NCBI RefSeq assembly: GCF_000472445.1
Contig: NZ_AXAJ01000010.1
Coordinates: forward strand, 62,001-126,000
Source: Burkholderia sp. WSM2230
Lineage (GTDB): Bacteria; Pseudomonadota; Gammaproteobacteria; Burkholderiales; Burkholderiaceae
Length of the DNA: 64,000 nt
Direction: 5' to 3'
Shown here: in pieces, positions 62,819 through 64,000 of the stretch
Layout of the letters: each line of letters opens with the position of its first letter
How positions within the stretch are numbered: position 1 is the stretch's first letter
Position numbers and translations under genes: made by a program
Notes under the pieces: generated by a model
The model's database searches: none
What the model was told of the DNA's origin: nothing
Seen by the model: the letters and a program-made list of their open reading frames with translations, nothing else

Positions 62819-64000
62819 TCAGAACGACTCGTCCGGACCCAGATAGCGCCACTGTCCCGGCGGCAGCGCGCCCAGCATGACGCGGCCCATCCGCACACGT
62901 TTGAGGCCGATCACCTCCAGGCCGACCAGCTCGCACATGCGGCGAATCTGGCGCTTCTTGCCCTCGCGCAGCACGAAACGCAACTGCTCGCCGTTTTGCC
63001 AGCTGACTTGCGCCGGTTTCAGCGGAACGTCGTCGAGCGAGAGACCGTGGCGCAGCAGCGCGAGGCTTTCCGGCGGGAAGTGACTTTCGACGTCGACGGT
63101 GTGCTCGCCATAGGCGACGCGCACCAGATACTCCTTGTCGATCTCCGAATGGCCGCCGATCAGTTGTTTGGCGATGCGGCCGTCCTGCGTCAACACCAGC
63201 AAGCCCGTCGAATCGATGTCGAGACGCCCGGCCGGCGCCAGCTGGCGCAAATGCGCGACGGAAAAACGGATCTCCGAGCGGTCGCCTTCCCAGCGGTTTT
63301 CCGGCGTGACGAGCGTGATGGCCGGCTGATAGCCGTCTTCCGCCTGGCCCGACACGTAGCCAACTGTCTTATGGATCAGCACGGTGACCTGGCTCGCTTG
63401 CGCGGCTTCGGCGGCGGGGTCGATCTCGATTCGCTGATCGGGGCGGACCTTGGTGCCCAACGTGTCGATCCGTTCGCCGTCGACGAGCACCCAGCCTTTT
63501 TCGATCCATTCGTCGGCTTCACGACGCGAGCAGAGGCCGAGCTCGGACATGAGTTTCGAGAGGCGCAGCGTCCCCGGCGCGTCTTCGATGTCGCGGCGCG
63601 GCGTGCGGGGGGCTGCGTCGGCGTGCTGCGGACGGTGTTCGGCCGCTGCGGCGTTGCGCGGCTTGCCGGCTCGCGTGGGGCGGTCATCGGCCGGGCGGCG
63701 CGCGGCAGCGGGTGCTTTGTCGAAGCTGCGTGCGCCGCGATCACCGCGCTCCGTGCGCGCGGCTGGGCGGTCGCCGAATTCCCGGCGGGCCGGTGCGCGT
63801 TCGCTGCGTTCGTCGCGCGGAGCGCGTGCCGGACGTTCCGAGCGGTCGCCGTAGCCGCCCTTGACCGGCTTTGCAAAGCTTCGCTCGCCGCGTTCGCCTT
63901 GCAACCGGCGCGGCGTGCTGTCGACTCGCGAGTCGCGTTCGCCGCCGCGACGCACTTGTGACGCGGCACGGTCGTCGCTGAAGCGCGGGCGATCCGACGC
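62819..64000 (-). CDS. rluB: 23S rRNA pseudouridine synthase RluB (partial, 5' end outside the window)
   Basis: The visible 393 codons include an S4 RNA-binding domain (LRLSKLMSELGLCSRREADEWIEKGWVLVDGE) and the RsuA/RluB catalytic core (GRLDIDSTGLLVLTQDG, with the nucleophile Asp). The C-terminal KKRQIRRMCELVGLEVIGLKRVRMG is typical of RluB, which modifies U2605 of 23S rRNA. The open frame continues without a stop to base 64000, so the start codon lies outside the window; a GTG at 63955 is internal to this. The N-terminal extension visible here is about 150 residues and Arg/Ala/Glu-rich, longer than in E. coli RluB. Confidence 0.9.
   Translation of the reverse strand, partial: ASDRPRFSDDRAASQVRRGGERDSRVDSTPRRLQGERGERSFAKPVKGGYGDRSERPARAPRDERSERAPARREFGDRPAARTERGDRGARSFDKAPAAARRPADDRPTRAGKPRNAAAAEHRPQHADAAPRTPRRDIEDAPGTLRLSKLMSELGLCSRREADEWIEKGWVLVDGERIDTLGTKVRPDQRIEIDPAAEAAQASQVTVLIHKTVGYVSGQAEDGYQPAITLVTPENRWEGDRSEIRFSVAHLRQLAPAGRLDIDSTGLLVLTQDGRIAKQLIGGHSEIDKEYLVRVAYGEHTVDVESHFPPESLALLRHGLSLDDVPLKPAQVSWQNGEQLRFVLREGKKRQIRRMCELVGLEVIGLKRVRMGRVMLGALPPGQWRYLGPDESF

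Overview
The window is GC-rich chromosomal DNA from a betaproteobacterium of the family Burkholderiaceae, most likely Paraburkholderia or a close relative. This rests on protein character and on gene neighbourhoods (alr-radA, smc-zipA-ligA-def, dapC-dapD-arsC-like-dapE-prmB, glyoxylate-shunt genes split by a LysR regulator), not on a database comparison. There is no prophage, transposase, CRISPR array or rRNA operon. The last gene (rluB) runs off the right edge.

Layout. 1-12 kb is the accessory part. It holds a TetR regulator, then a tightly packed minus-strand operon (GntR regulator, AprA-like flavoprotein, AprB-like 2x[4Fe-4S] ferredoxin, HEAT-repeat protein, DUF971 protein), then a sugar operon on the minus strand (MFS transporter, GH31 glycosidase, porin). 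12-18 kb is a complete yejABEF-type peptide importer followed by a secreted NlpC/P60 hydrolase with its own strong promoter. 18.8-24.6 kb holds a patatin-like lipoprotein, gltX, a five-tRNA cluster (Ala-Glu-Asp-Glu-Asp) with a duplicated Glu-Asp unit, a GNAT protein, an AraC regulator and a GGCT-like protein. 24.7-30.7 kb carries the glyoxylate shunt: aceB with a HAD dehalogenase-like gene, a divergent LysR gene, a universal stress protein, and aceA with a 12-bp palindrome upstream.

31-48 kb is housekeeping: a RhlE-type helicase, an acyl-CoA-binding protein, an overlapping tsaB-rimI-udg-DUF1853 operon, thiD, lplT, alr, radA, a DUF2866-like protein, a CoA-transferase, an ABC-F ATPase, glutathione peroxidase and cardiolipin synthase. 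48-53 kb is the lysine/diaminopimelate cluster dapC-dapD-arsC-like-dapE-prmB on the minus strand. 53.4-62.7 kb on the plus strand holds a small repeat-containing ORF coupled to an EamA transporter, then smc, a zipA-like gene, ligA and def. rluB closes the window on the minus strand.

The main points worth following are these: (i) the GntR-AprAB-like-HEAT-DUF971 operon, a possible undescribed redox system with its own assembly factors; (ii) a small ORF with an 18-bp repeat and a C8 tract, where a +1 slip would fuse it in frame to the EamA transporter; (iii) an eight-copy tandem array behind the arsC-like gene in which every unit ends in a stop codon and the first unit is the 3' end of the gene itself; (iv) a recurring pattern of short in-frame tandem-repeat insertions in otherwise conserved enzymes (HAD, DUF1853, Cls, EamA). 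All functional calls are from reading sequence motifs; no searches were run.
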